Part shown: positions 1-8,484 of the stretch, one piece after another
Layout of the letters: the number at the start of each line of letters is the position of its first letter
How positions within the stretch are numbered: position 1 is the first letter of the stretch
Source: Streptomyces sp. NBC_00654
GTDB taxonomy: Bacteria; Actinomycetota; Actinomycetes; Streptomycetales; Streptomycetaceae
Reading direction: 5' to 3'
NCBI RefSeq assembly: GCF_026341775.1
Contig: NZ_JAPEOB010000003.1
Location: 992,001-1,056,000, forward strand
Length of the DNA stretch: 64,000 nt
Notes under the pieces: generated by a model
Seen by the model: only the letters and a program-made list of their open reading frames with translations
The model's database searches: none
Told to the model about the DNA's origin: nothing
Made by a program: the position numbers and the translations under genes

Positions 1-1509
1 GCAGGTTCGGCCGTCGCCACTCCCGGCGACAGCGACTCCTCGTCGCGTACGGCCTCCGTCTCCGCCTCCGCGCTCGGCGTGAACACCGCGGCGCAGCGCG
101 GCACGGCCATCAAGTCCGCCCAGGCGGACGCGGCTTCGGCGGCCGAGGCCCTCGGACTGGGCGGCCGGGAAAAGCTGATCGTCCGTGATGTGATCAAGGA
201 CGCCCAGGGCACGGTGCACACCCGCTACGAGCGCACCTACGCCGGACTGCCGGTCCTCGGCGGCGACCTGGTCACCCACGTCGCGGGCAACGGCAAGCTC
301 AAGAGCGTCGACAAGGCGACCAAGGCGCCGATATCGGTGCCGTCGACCACGCCGAAGGTGAAGAGCGCCGCAGCCGCGCGCAAGGTGATCTTCGCGGGCA
401 GCGGCAAGCCCGTCCTCGCGTTCGAGACCGTGAAGACCGGTGTGCAGAAGGACGGCACGCCCAGCAAGCTGCACATCATCACGGACGCCATCACCGGCAA
501 GAAGCTGCACTCCTTCGAGGCCATCGAGACCGGCACCGGAAACAGCCAGTACAGCGGTGAGGTCGAACTGACCACCACCCAGGGCGACTCCGGTTTCGAG
601 CTCACCGACGGCGAGCGCGGCGGCCACAAGACGTACGACCTCAACCAGGGCGAGAGCGGCACCGGCGACCTCGTCACCGACGACGACGACACCTGGGGCG
701 ACGGCACCGGCAACGACCGCCAGACCGCCGCGGTCGACGCCCACTACGGCGCCGCGAAGACCTGGGACTTCTACAAGACCGCGCTCGGCCGCGACGGCAT
801 CGCGGGCGACGGCAAGGCCGCCTACTCCCGGGTCCACTACGGCGACGCGTACGTCAACGCGTTCTGGGACGACAGCTGCTTCTGCATGACGTACGGCGAC
901 GGGGCCGACAACAAGAGCGCCCTCACCGCCATCGATGTCGCCGGTCACGAGATGAGCCACGGTCTGACCGCGGCCACCGCCAACCTGGACTACTTCGGCG
1001 AGTCCGGCGGCCTCAACGAAGCGACCAGCGACATCCTCGGCACCTCGGTGGAGTTCTTCGCGGACAACACCACGGACGCCGGGGACTACCTCATCGGCGA
1101 GAAGATCGACATCAACGGCGACGGCACCCCGCTGCGCTACATGGACAAGCCCAGCAAGGACGGCGGCTCGGCCGACTACTGGGACGCCGGCGTCGGTGAC
1201 CTGGACGTGCACTACTCGTCCGGTGTCGCGAACCACTTCTTCTACCTGCTGTCCGAGGGCAGCGGCGCCAAGACGATCAACGGCGTCGACTACGACTCCC
1301 CGACCGCCGACGGCTCGACGGTCACCGGTATCGGGCGCGAGAAGGCCTACCAGATCTGGTACAAGGCCCTTTCCGTCTACATGACGTCCTCCACCGACTA
1401 CGCGGGCGCGCGCGTCGCGACCGAGAAGGCGGCGACCGACCTGTTCGGCGCGGACAGCGCCGAGCTCAAGGCCGTGGGCGACGCGTGGACCGGCGTCAAC
1501 GTCAAGTGA
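1..1509 (+). CDS. M4 (thermolysin-like) metallopeptidase, 5' end cut off
   Basis: Secreted zinc endopeptidase of the thermolysin/griselysin family. The frame is open from base 1, so the signal peptide and start lie outside the window; 502 residues are visible. The N-terminal third resembles an FTP/PepSY propeptide. The catalytic part has the HEMSH zinc motif (visible residues 316-320) and the downstream GGLNEATSD motif, whose Glu (340) is the third ligand. This spacing is typical of M4 enzymes. The aspartate-rich stretch DINGDGTP suggests a calcium site. It is presumably exported and self-processed outside the cell. The next gene is convergent. The family call is firm; the substrate is unknown. 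Confidence 0.95.
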   Translation, partial: AGSAVATPGDSDSSSRTASVSASALGVNTAAQRGTAIKSAQADAASAAEALGLGGREKLIVRDVIKDAQGTVHTRYERTYAGLPVLGGDLVTHVAGNGKLKSVDKATKAPISVPSTTPKVKSAAAARKVIFAGSGKPVLAFETVKTGVQKDGTPSKLHIITDAITGKKLHSFEAIETGTGNSQYSGEVELTTTQGDSGFELTDGERGGHKTYDLNQGESGTGDLVTDDDDTWGDGTGNDRQTAAVDAHYGAAKTWDFYKTALGRDGIAGDGKAAYSRVHYGDAYVNAFWDDSCFCMTYGDGADNKSALTAIDVAGHEMSHGLTAATANLDYFGESGGLNEATSDILGTSVEFFADNTTDAGDYLIGEKIDINGDGTPLRYMDKPSKDGGSADYWDAGVGDLDVHYSSGVANHFFYLLSEGSGAKTINGVDYDSPTADGSTVTGIGREKAYQIWYKALSVYMTSSTDYAGARVATEKAATDLFGADSAELKAVGDAWTGVNVK

Positions 1510-1574
1510 AGTGAAGCGGGACGGTCAGCGGCTGTTCCACGGCTGCTGAGTGAGTGACATGCGGTGGGAGCCGG

Positions 1575-2960
1575 TCAGCCCTCGGGCGGCCGGCTCTCGC
1601 CGTACAGCCAGGTGTCCCACAGCTCCGTCAGGTCCTGGCCGCTCTCCTCCTCCACGTACGCGGTGAAGTCCTCGGTGGAGGCGTTGCCGTGCCGGTGGGC
1701 CTTCGCCCACCCGGCGATCAGGTCGAAGAACGCCTCGTCGTCGTCCAGGGCCAGCCGGATCTCATGGATGACCATCGCCCCGCGCCCGTACACCGGCGGC
1801 TCGGAGAGATCGGCGGCGGACGGCGGTTCGGCGGGCGGGAAGGCCCAGTTGTCGTCGTCCTCGAAGGCCTCGTCGAAGCTGTCCTGAGCCGGGATGTCCT
1901 CGTAGTCCTCCAGCCAGATCCACTCCGCGTACGTCGCGAAGCCCTCGTTCAGCCACATGTCCTGCCAGGTCCGGGGCGTGACGGAGTTCCCGAACCACTG
2001 GTGGGCCAGCTCATGGACGAGGAGCCCGGTGTCGGGCGGACCCGGGAAGTACGGCCGGTTCTGGGTCTCCAGGGCGTACCCGGCGTCGTCCCGGCGGTCG
2101 ATGACCACGCCGGTGGAGCCGAAGGGGTACGGGCCGAAGTTCTCCGCCCCCCACTCCATGACCTCGGCGAGCCGGCCCAGGGCCGGGGCGCTCGCCTCCG
2201 CCACCTCCGGGTCCACGGCCGTGAACACCGCGACGCCGTCCGCGGTGACGGACTCCTTCGTGTCGAACTTCCCGATGGCGACGGTGGCCAGATAGCTCGC
2301 CATGGGCTCGGGTGTGTGCCAGCTGAACGTGGTGCGGTCCCCGGCCGTGCGACGTGAGGTCAGTTCCCCGTTGGAGACGGCCGTCAGCCCCTTCGGCACG
2401 GTGACCTCGATGTCGTACGAGGCCTTGTCGCTCGGGTGGTGGTTTCCGGGGAACCAGGCCGGGGAACCGGCCGGTTCGCCCAGCGCGACCGAACCGTCCG
2501 CCGTCCGCAGCCAGCCCTCCTCTGACCCGTCCGCGTCGGTGATGGTCAGCGGGGAGCCCGAGTAGCGCACGACCGTACGGAACGTGCGGCCCTTGCGCAG
2601 CCGGTCCTCGACAGCGGCGGCCGGACGCAGCGTCAGCTCCTTGCCCGCGCGGTTGACGGCGGCCGGGTGCCCCTCGACGGTGACGCTCTCCACATCGAGC
2701 CCGGCGAGGTCGAGGTGGAAGGCGCTGAGGTCCTGGGTGGCGCGGGCGGTGATCTCGGCCGTCCCCCGAAGCCGGTGGGCGACGGGGTCGGCGTCGAGCG
2801 TCAGGCCGTAGTGGGTGACGTCGTAGCCGCCGTTGCCGAGTCTGGGGAAGTACGGGTCGCGCAGCCCGGCGGCGCCGGGGGTGCCGGTCACCCCGCCGCC
2901 GCCTCCCGTGCACGCCGAGCCGAGGAGGGCGAGCGCGAGCGTCAGCGCGACGACGGGCAT
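1575..2960 (-). CDS. M1 family aminopeptidase-like lipoprotein
   Basis: Gluzincin metallopeptidase of the M1 (aminopeptidase N/leukotriene A4 hydrolase) type, probably anchored outside the membrane as a lipoprotein. The start is placed at the ATG giving MPVVALTLALALLGSACTG, a short hydrophobic signal ending in a lipobox (LGSAC). The frame stays open 41 codons upstream, but that part is only proline/arginine-rich low complexity. The zinc site is HELAHQW (about residues 316-322) followed 18 residues later by the Glu of NEGFATY. The usual GxMEN exopeptidase loop reads more like ALETQN. About 461 aa, shorter than full-length PepN, so it holds the beta-saddle plus catalytic domain only. It converges on the M4 protease gene. 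Confidence 0.9.
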   Translation of the reverse strand: MPVVALTLALALLGSACTGGGGGVTGTPGAAGLRDPYFPRLGNGGYDVTHYGLTLDADPVAHRLRGTAEITARATQDLSAFHLDLAGLDVESVTVEGHPAAVNRAGKELTLRPAAAVEDRLRKGRTFRTVVRYSGSPLTITDADGSEEGWLRTADGSVALGEPAGSPAWFPGNHHPSDKASYDIEVTVPKGLTAVSNGELTSRRTAGDRTTFSWHTPEPMASYLATVAIGKFDTKESVTADGVAVFTAVDPEVAEASAPALGRLAEVMEWGAENFGPYPFGSTGVVIDRRDDAGYALETQNRPYFPGPPDTGLLVHELAHQWFGNSVTPRTWQDMWLNEGFATYAEWIWLEDYEDIPAQDSFDEAFEDDDNWAFPPAEPPSAADLSEPPVYGRGAMVIHEIRLALDDDEAFFDLIAGWAKAHRHGNASTEDFTAYVEEESGQDLTELWDTWLYGESRPPEG

Positions 2961-3124
2961 GGTGCGTCGTACGGGGGTTCGCCGCCCTGCCGCGGGCTGC
3001 CCTGCCGAGAGCCGCCCTGCCGCGGGATGCCGGGCTGCGGGCTGCCGGGCCGGGGGTCGCCGTGCCGGTGTTCGCTGATCCACACCGATGATCCTATGTG
3101 CGGAATGTCGGAGTCGGCGGGCGG

Positions 3125-4396
3125 TCAGAGAACGGCGATGCCCAGGGGACGTTCACCTGCGTCGATCCGGACCGGTGCGGCGTACCCGTCCCCGTCGTCG
3201 TGGAGGTCGACGACGGTGATGCCGTTCCAGTAGCCGTCGCGGGTGAAGCCTCCCGTGACGTACGCCGTACGGCCGTCCCGCGACACCGCCACGTCCTCGT
3301 GCGGTCCCTCCAGCGGAACGACGCGCTCCTCGCCGTCCGGGGTGCGGACGGTGAGGGAGGGGGCCTCGTCATCGGCGGCGATCGGGCCGGTGCCGACGAC
3401 GAGGAGAGTGCCGTCGGGGGCGAGCGCCGCTCCGTGCTGGTGCGTGTCGGCGGTCATCCGCTCGATCCGCACCTTGCCGGTGCGCGGGTCCAGGACCGCG
3501 AGCCGCTCGCCCTCGAAGGGCAGGAGCAGCTTTCCGTCCGCCGGGCGTACGACGGCGTAGTGCGGCTTCAGCCAGGAGCCGAGACCGCCCTCGGTGCCGT
3601 ACGGGGCGACCTCCATCCGCCGCGGCTCCAGCGTCCCCGTGTCCACCGCCGTCACATCGAAGGAGTCGTGGCCGGTGGCGTACACCTCACGGCCGTCGGG
3701 CGAGACGTCCACGTCGAAGGGGCGGCGGCCGACGGGCACGGTGGCGGTCACCTCGCGGGTCGCGGTGTCGATGATCTCCAGCGTCCCGTCGCCGCCGGGG
3801 ACGTTGACGCCGACGTAGATGTGCCTGCCGTCGGGGGCGAGGGCGATGCCCATGCCGCCGCCCCGGTATTCGCCGGTCGTGGCCGGGCCGCTCTCCGTCT
3901 CGTACGGGACGAGGGCCGACCGGGTCCGGGTCGCGGTGTCGATGACGGCGACCCCTTCCGCGGTCGCCACCCAGGCCCGCCCGTCCTCACCGACGACGAG
4001 CCCGTACGGGGCGGTGCCGGCCTTCACCTCGGCGATCGGGCCACGGCCCCCGCCGGGCTCCGGGTCGACGAACGTCACGGTGTCGCTGCCGAAGTCGGCG
4101 ACGAGGAGGGTGCCGCGCGGGGTCCTGCCGGGTCCGTCCGGGGCGGGCGAGGCGGGCGAGGCAGGCGAGGCGGAGTCCTTCGCCGCACCGGACGAGCCGG
4201 CCGCCGAGCCGGGTGCCGTGTCGCTCGCCCTGTCGCTCGCCGAGTCGTCGGCCGTACCCGTCGCGTCCGTCGCGCATCCGGCGAGCACGGCGGCGGCCGC
4301 GAGCGCCGGTACCGTCCGGCGGACGCCCTTCCGCGCGCTCCTCCGGGCGGTCTTCCGCGCGCCCTCCCCGGCGGTCCGCGCGCTCTCCCCGGTCAC
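3125..4396 (-). CDS. YncE-like beta-propeller lipoprotein
   Basis: Predicted surface lipoprotein of 423 aa. A basic N-terminus is followed by a hydrophobic core and the lipobox LAGC, then an Ala/Ser/Gly/Pro linker and repeated blade units of the 40-residue YncE/YVTN type (for example LLVADFGSDTVTFVDP, VAVIDTATRTR, ALAPDGRHIYVGVNVPGG, DVSPDGREVYATGHD). These predict a seven-bladed propeller. Its ATG overlaps the stop of the upstream ankyrin gene by 4 bases (ATGA), so the two are probably translated together. No catalytic residues are recognisable; a binding or scaffold role is likely but unproven. Confidence 0.85.
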   Translation of the reverse strand: MTGESARTAGEGARKTARRSARKGVRRTVPALAAAAVLAGCATDATGTADDSASDRASDTAPGSAAGSSGAAKDSASPASPASPAPDGPGRTPRGTLLVADFGSDTVTFVDPEPGGGRGPIAEVKAGTAPYGLVVGEDGRAWVATAEGVAVIDTATRTRSALVPYETESGPATTGEYRGGGMGIALAPDGRHIYVGVNVPGGDGTLEIIDTATREVTATVPVGRRPFDVDVSPDGREVYATGHDSFDVTAVDTGTLEPRRMEVAPYGTEGGLGSWLKPHYAVVRPADGKLLLPFEGERLAVLDPRTGKVRIERMTADTHQHGAALAPDGTLLVVGTGPIAADDEAPSLTVRTPDGEERVVPLEGPHEDVAVSRDGRTAYVTGGFTRDGYWNGITVVDLHDDGDGYAAPVRIDAGERPLGIAVL

Positions 4397-4989
4397 CGGT
4401 CGTCCCGGAGCAGTGCCACGATCTCCACGAAGCCGCGCCGCTCGGCGTGCTCCAGGGCGGTGACGCCGTCACCGTCCGGCAGACCGGGTGTCGCCCCGGC
4501 CGCCAGCAGCAGCTCCACGATCTCCTGGTGCGCCCGGCCGCCGTCACCGAGGATCACGGCTTCCAGCAGGGCGGTCCAGCCGAGCCGGTTGACGTGGTCG
4601 ACGTCGATGTCCGTGGCCCGGAGCACCTCCCGTACGTACGCGACATGGCCGCGTTCGGCGGCGGGGATGAGCGAGATGCCGCCGAACCGGTTGCGCAGTG
4701 TCAGATCCGGATCCGCCGGAAGCAGCGCACGCAGCATCGCGACGCTTCCGGTCACACCGGTCGCCAGCCAGGGGCTGTCCTCGCGCCGGTCCTGGGCATC
4801 GGGGTCGGCGCCCGCCGCCACCAGCAGCCGGGCCGCCTCCACATGGTCGCCGAGGACGGCGAGGAGCAGCGGGGTGCGCAGTTCCTCGTTCCGGGCGTCG
4901 ACGCGTGCGCCGCCCCCGATCGCGGTCCGCACTCCGTCGGTGTCGCCGGTGCGTGCGGCGGTGAGCAGGTCGTGATCGGGGGCGTTCAT
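4393..4989 (-). CDS. Ankyrin-repeat protein
   Basis: Cytoplasmic protein of 198 aa built of about five ankyrin repeats (signatures such as ARNEELRTPLLLAVLGDHVE, AARLLVAAGADPDAQD and NRLGWTALLEAVILGDGG). The ATG giving MNAPDHDLLTAARTGD was chosen because the repeats begin directly after it; the upstream frame is arginine-rich and non-coding in character. It overlaps the propeller lipoprotein gene by 4 bases. Ankyrin stacks bind other proteins, so a partner may lie nearby, but none is evident apart from the coupled lipoprotein. Confidence 0.88.
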   Translation of the reverse strand: MNAPDHDLLTAARTGDTDGVRTAIGGGARVDARNEELRTPLLLAVLGDHVEAARLLVAAGADPDAQDRREDSPWLATGVTGSVAMLRALLPADPDLTLRNRFGGISLIPAAERGHVAYVREVLRATDIDVDHVNRLGWTALLEAVILGDGGRAHQEIVELLLAAGATPGLPDGDGVTALEHAERRGFVEIVALLRDDR

Positions 4990-5017
4990 GCGTCTCTCCG
5001 TACGTACGTGGGTGCGG

Positions 5018-5575
5018 TTACTTGGCGAGTGCGGCGACGCCCGCCTCGGCGAACTTCTCGTCGAGGTCGCCGCTGGGGGCGCCGGCCACGCCGATGCCCG
5101 CCACCGGGGCACCCTTGACCTGCACCGGGGCACCGCCCGCGAGGAACAGGGTGCCAGGGATGTCCTTCAGGTTCGGGGCCTGCTCCAGGCGCTTGGCCAG
5201 CTCGGAGGTGGGCGCGTTCCAGGAGACGGCGGTGTACGCCTTCTTCACGGCCGACTCGGGGGACTGCGGGCCCGCGCCGTCGCCGCGCAGGGTCACGATG
5301 GTGTTGCCGTTGCGGTCGACGACGGCGACGGAGACGCGCTGGTTCTCCTTCTGCGCGGCGTCGAGGGTGGCCTGCGCGGCCTTGGTGGCGGCGGCCACGG
5401 TCAGGTGGGTGCTCTGCTGGAGGTTCCGGTCGGCGGTGTCGGCCTTGACGGCGGCGGCGGGGGCGGCGGCCGGAGTGGAGGCGTTCGCGGACATCGCGCC
5501 GAAGGTTCCGGCACCCAGGGCGGCGGCGGCAACGGCACCGGTCAGGACGCGGGTGCGCAGCGACATCTTCTTCAT
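5018..5575 (-). CDS. hbpS: HbpS/GlcG-family extracellular haem-binding protein
   Basis: Exported protein of about 185 aa in the GlcG/HbpS family. It has a signal peptide (MKKMSLRTRVLTGAVAAAAL, then AMSANAS) and a mature GlcG domain with the family segments VAVVDRNGNTIVTLRGDGAG and FLAGGAPVQVKGAPVAGIGV. The start is supported by AAGGAG eight bases upstream. In Streptomyces reticuli HbpS binds haem, protects against oxidative stress and signals to the sensor kinase SenS. Here a SenS/SenR-type pair lies immediately next door in divergent orientation, which strongly supports the same role. The twin-arginine motif expected for Tat export is weak (LRTRV). Confidence 0.9.
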   Translation of the reverse strand: MKKMSLRTRVLTGAVAAAALGAGTFGAMSANASTPAAAPAAAVKADTADRNLQQSTHLTVAAATKAAQATLDAAQKENQRVSVAVVDRNGNTIVTLRGDGAGPQSPESAVKKAYTAVSWNAPTSELAKRLEQAPNLKDIPGTLFLAGGAPVQVKGAPVAGIGVAGAPSGDLDEKFAEAGVAALAK

Positions 5576-5893
5576 GGTGGGCTCCTTGGTGGTTCCGGTG
5601 GCCCCGGGGGCTCCGGTGGCTCTGCGGGGCGAGCGGGCCGGTCGCCGTTTCGCTCTGATGTCGATCCTCCGGCCGGATCCGGGCCCGCACCGTCGGCATA
5701 CCGGCTGGAACGGACGCGCGGCTCGGCTGACGGCCCCATCGGCCGATCGGTTGATGCGGGGGTGGTCGCTTCGGGCCACCATGGAAAGGTCTGCGCAGGT
5801 CAGCAGAGGTCATCAGAGGCCGACGGAAGTCGGCGGAAGTCGGCAGGCCGTTCGCCGGATCCATCGCCATCGGCAGGAAGTGCGAGGTACGAG
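5576..5893. other. hbpS-senS divergent regulatory region
   Basis: This 318-base gap separates the divergent hbpS and senS genes and must hold both promoters. Its clearest structure is a run of five units repeating every 10 bases (5797-5846): aggtcagcag, aggtcatcag, aggccgacgg, aagtcggcgg, aagtcggcag. Helical phasing of this kind would suit a response regulator binding one face of the DNA, SenR being the obvious candidate. No convincing -35/-10 pair was identified. Confidence 0.5.
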
Positions 5894-7252
5894 GTGCAGC
5901 AGCACGGCGAGCCGACGCCCCCCGGCCGGTACGCCGCCGACCCCGGCCCAGGCCCCGGCCCCGACGCCGACCGGTACGCCGCCGGCCCATGCCCGGACCC
6001 CGACGCCGGCCGGTACGCCGCCGGCCCCGACCCCGACGCGCGATGGCTCGCGTTTCTCATGCACGCCGCGTTCTTCCTGCTGCTCGGCGCCTCGCTCAGC
6101 CGGTTCCTGATGCGGCACCCGGGCGAGGACCGCACACCGTGGGTCATCGCGCTGTCGGTCACCCTCGCCGTGCTCTACCTTCTGGGCCCCGTCCTCGGCT
6201 CGCGCCCGACACCCCGCAGGCTGACCTGGCTCGGGGTCCTCGTCGTCGTGTGGATGGTGCTGGTCGTTCTCGCGCCGAGCTTCGCGTGGTGCGCGGTACC
6301 GCTGTTCTACACGGGGCTGCGGCTGCTTCCGCCGCGCGCCGCGATCGCCCTGGTCATCCTGCTGACCGCGTTCGTGGTCGCCGCGCAGCTGCGGCTGGCG
6401 ACGGGCTTCGACCCGAATCTGGTGCTCGCCCCGCCCGCCGTCGCGGCCGTGGCCACCGCCGTCTTCGTCCATATGCGGCGTCAGGCCGTACGCCAACGGG
6501 AACTGGCCGCACGGCAGCGCGAACTGATCGACGACCTGCTGCGCACACGGCGCGAACTGGCCGCCACCGAGCGCCGCGAAGGCACCCTCGCCGAACGTCA
6601 GCGGCTCTCCATGGAGATCCACGACTCCCTCGCACAGGGCCTCTCCAGCCAGCAGATGCTGCTCCAGGCCGCCGACCGCACCTGGGACAACGACCCGGCC
6701 GCCGCCCGCCGGCACGTCCGGACGGCGACCGGCATCGCGGAACGCAATCTCGCCGAGGCCCGCCGCTTCGTCCACGATCTGGCCCCGGCCGACCTGGCGG
6801 AGGGCGGCGGCCTGGAGGCGGCCCTGTACGCGCTCGCGGCCCGTGAGACGGCTCAGGCGCAGGGCGCACTCGCCGTCCGCTGCCACGTGGAGGGCACCGC
6901 GCACACCCCGCTGCCGGACCGGGTGCAGTCGGCGCTGCTGCGGATCGCCCAGGGTGCCCTGGCGAACGTACGGGAGCACGCGGGGGCGACCGCGGCCGGG
7001 CTGACCCTGACGCACCTGGACGACCGGGTGGTCCTCGACATCGCCGACGACGGCCGCGGCTTCAGCCCGCCCGCTCCGGGGCTCCGCCCGCCGGCCGGTG
7101 TGCGCGGGCACGGGCTGCCCGCGATGCGGGCCCGGGTGCGGCAGCTCGGCGGAACGCTCACCATCGAGTCGGCACCGGGCGAGGGAACGGTGCTGTCGGC
7201 AGCGGTCCCCCTCACCCCCGTACCGCAGAACGCCCCGGAGGAATCCGCATGA
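5894..7252 (+). CDS. senS: SenS-like sensor histidine kinase
   Basis: Membrane sensor kinase of the HisKA_3 (NarL-partner) class, about 452 aa from the proposed GTG at 5894; the frame is open far upstream and the start is uncertain. The N-terminus is an odd near-repeat built on GRYAA and Pro/Gly/Asp-rich units. About five hydrophobic segments follow (MHAAFFLLLGASLSRFL, VIALSVTLAVLYLLGPVL and others). The phosphorylated His is in MEIHDSLAQG (about H243), and the ATPase domain carries DIADDGRGFS and GHGLPAMRARV. It overlaps senR by 4 bases (ATGA). With hbpS next door this fits the haem/redox-responsive HbpS-SenS-SenR system. Confidence 0.88.
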   Translation: MQQHGEPTPPGRYAADPGPGPGPDADRYAAGPCPDPDAGRYAAGPDPDARWLAFLMHAAFFLLLGASLSRFLMRHPGEDRTPWVIALSVTLAVLYLLGPVLGSRPTPRRLTWLGVLVVVWMVLVVLAPSFAWCAVPLFYTGLRLLPPRAAIALVILLTAFVVAAQLRLATGFDPNLVLAPPAVAAVATAVFVHMRRQAVRQRELAARQRELIDDLLRTRRELAATERREGTLAERQRLSMEIHDSLAQGLSSQQMLLQAADRTWDNDPAAARRHVRTATGIAERNLAEARRFVHDLAPADLAEGGGLEAALYALAARETAQAQGALAVRCHVEGTAHTPLPDRVQSALLRIAQGALANVREHAGATAAGLTLTHLDDRVVLDIADDGRGFSPPAPGLRPPAGVRGHGLPAMRARVRQLGGTLTIESAPGEGTVLSAAVPLTPVPQNAPEESA

Positions 7253-7893
7253 CCGCGACCGTACGCATCCTGCTCTGCGACGACCACGCCGTCGTACGCG
7301 CCGGGCTGCTCGCCCTGCTCGGCAGCGAACCGGACATCGAGGTCGTCGGCGAGGCGGGCAGCGGCGAGGAGGCCGTCGCCCTGGCCGCCGGACTCGCCCC
7401 GGACGTCGTCCTGATGGACCTCCAGCTGGGCGCGGGCATCGACGGAGTCGAGGCCACCCGCAGGATCGCCGCGGCCGGCTCCGAGCCGGGAGCCGGCACC
7501 GCGCATGTGCTGGTCCTCACGACGTACGACACGGACGCGGACATCACCCGCGCGATCGAGGCGGGCGCCACGGGCTATCTGCTGAAGGCCGAACGCCCCG
7601 AGGAACTGTTCGCCGCGATCCGCTCGGCGGCCCAGGGCCGCACGACGCTCTCCCCGCCGGTGGCCAGCCGGGTCATGGCCCGGATGCGCAAACCGCTGCC
7701 CACCCTCACCGAGCGCGAACTCGACATCCTGGGCCAGCTCTCGCAGGGGCTCGGCAACCGGGACATCGCCCGCGCCCTGTTCATCAGCGAGGCCACGGTC
7801 AAGACCCACCTGGGCCGCATCTACGACAAGCTCGGCGTCGACACCCGCGCGGGCGCGGTCGCCGTGGCGAAGGAACAGCGGCTGCTGCCGTAG
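7249..7893 (+). CDS. senR: SenR-like NarL/FixJ response regulator
   Basis: 214-aa DNA-binding response regulator. The receiver domain has the acidic pair D11-D12 (LLCDDHAV), the phospho-acceptor D57 (VVLMDLQLG) and a conserved Lys in LLKAERPEE. The C-terminal LuxR-type helix-turn-helix reads LTERELDILGQLSQGLGNRD then IARALFISEATVKTHLGRIY. It is translationally coupled to the kinase gene. In S. reticuli SenR activates hbpS and the catalase-peroxidase system; here the natural target is the divergent hbpS promoter. Confidence 0.92.
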   Translation: MTATVRILLCDDHAVVRAGLLALLGSEPDIEVVGEAGSGEEAVALAAGLAPDVVLMDLQLGAGIDGVEATRRIAAAGSEPGAGTAHVLVLTTYDTDADITRAIEAGATGYLLKAERPEELFAAIRSAAQGRTTLSPPVASRVMARMRKPLPTLTERELDILGQLSQGLGNRDIARALFISEATVKTHLGRIYDKLGVDTRAGAVAVAKEQRLLP

Positions 7894-7947
7894 GGGCTGT
7901 CCCGGTCGTGTCGGTCCCCCGTCATCGGGCATGACACCATCGACCAC

Positions 7948-8445
7948 GTGCTCGACATCGGCTACTCCCTCTCCCGGCGCTTCCCGGACCCCCCGCAGAC
8001 CGACTACCGCCGCGCGGACGTCCATGCCCTGCGGCACGATCTGTTCTCCGGTGACGTCTACCTCGCGGACACCAAGGCGGACCGTGAAGTATCCACAGCC
8101 TGGGGATGGGTTCCGGTGCTCGACTTCGCGTGGGCGCTGTGCGACATCGTCGAGCGGATCGACCAGGACCCGCGGGGCAACCGCTCACACCGTGAGCAGT
8201 ACGCCGAGCTGGACTTCACCGAGTCCACGGACCGCATGATGTTCGCGCGCCGTTTCGGCTGGGTCGACGTCGAGGCCGACTGGATGCCCGGCGACGAACC
8301 GCCGCTCACCTTCAGCCACTCCCTCCTGCGGCGCGAAGCCCGCGACTTCCTGCACGACCTGATCGCCGACCTGGGCGACATGCACGACGGGCTCACCGAG
8401 AACCCCGTGATCTGGGACCTCCAGGCACGCTTCCCCCGCCTGTGA
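7948..8445 (+). CDS. Conserved hypothetical protein
   Basis: 165-aa soluble, acidic protein with no signal peptide or membrane segment, starting at a GTG. Rich in Trp, Asp and Arg (AWGWVPVLDFAWALCD, RRFGWVDVEADWMPGDEPPL). I do not recognise a characterised domain; it looks like one of the small conserved Streptomyces families of unknown function, some of which act as immunity-like proteins. Codon use is typical of a real gene. It converges on the pentapeptide-repeat gene across a hairpin at 8451-8478. Confidence 0.75.
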   Translation: MLDIGYSLSRRFPDPPQTDYRRADVHALRHDLFSGDVYLADTKADREVSTAWGWVPVLDFAWALCDIVERIDQDPRGNRSHREQYAELDFTESTDRMMFARRFGWVDVEADWMPGDEPPLTFSHSLLRREARDFLHDLIADLGDMHDGLTENPVIWDLQARFPRL

Positions 8446-8450
8446 CCACC

Positions 8451-8478
8451 CGCGGGCCGCGCGACCGCCCGGCCCGCG
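8451..8478. terminator. Convergent hairpin terminator
   Basis: Nine-base perfect arms cgcgggccg and cggcccgcg around a 10-base loop lie between two convergent genes. There is no U-tract, as is usual in Streptomyces. It probably serves both genes. Confidence 0.55.
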
Positions 8479-8484
8479 GCGTCC

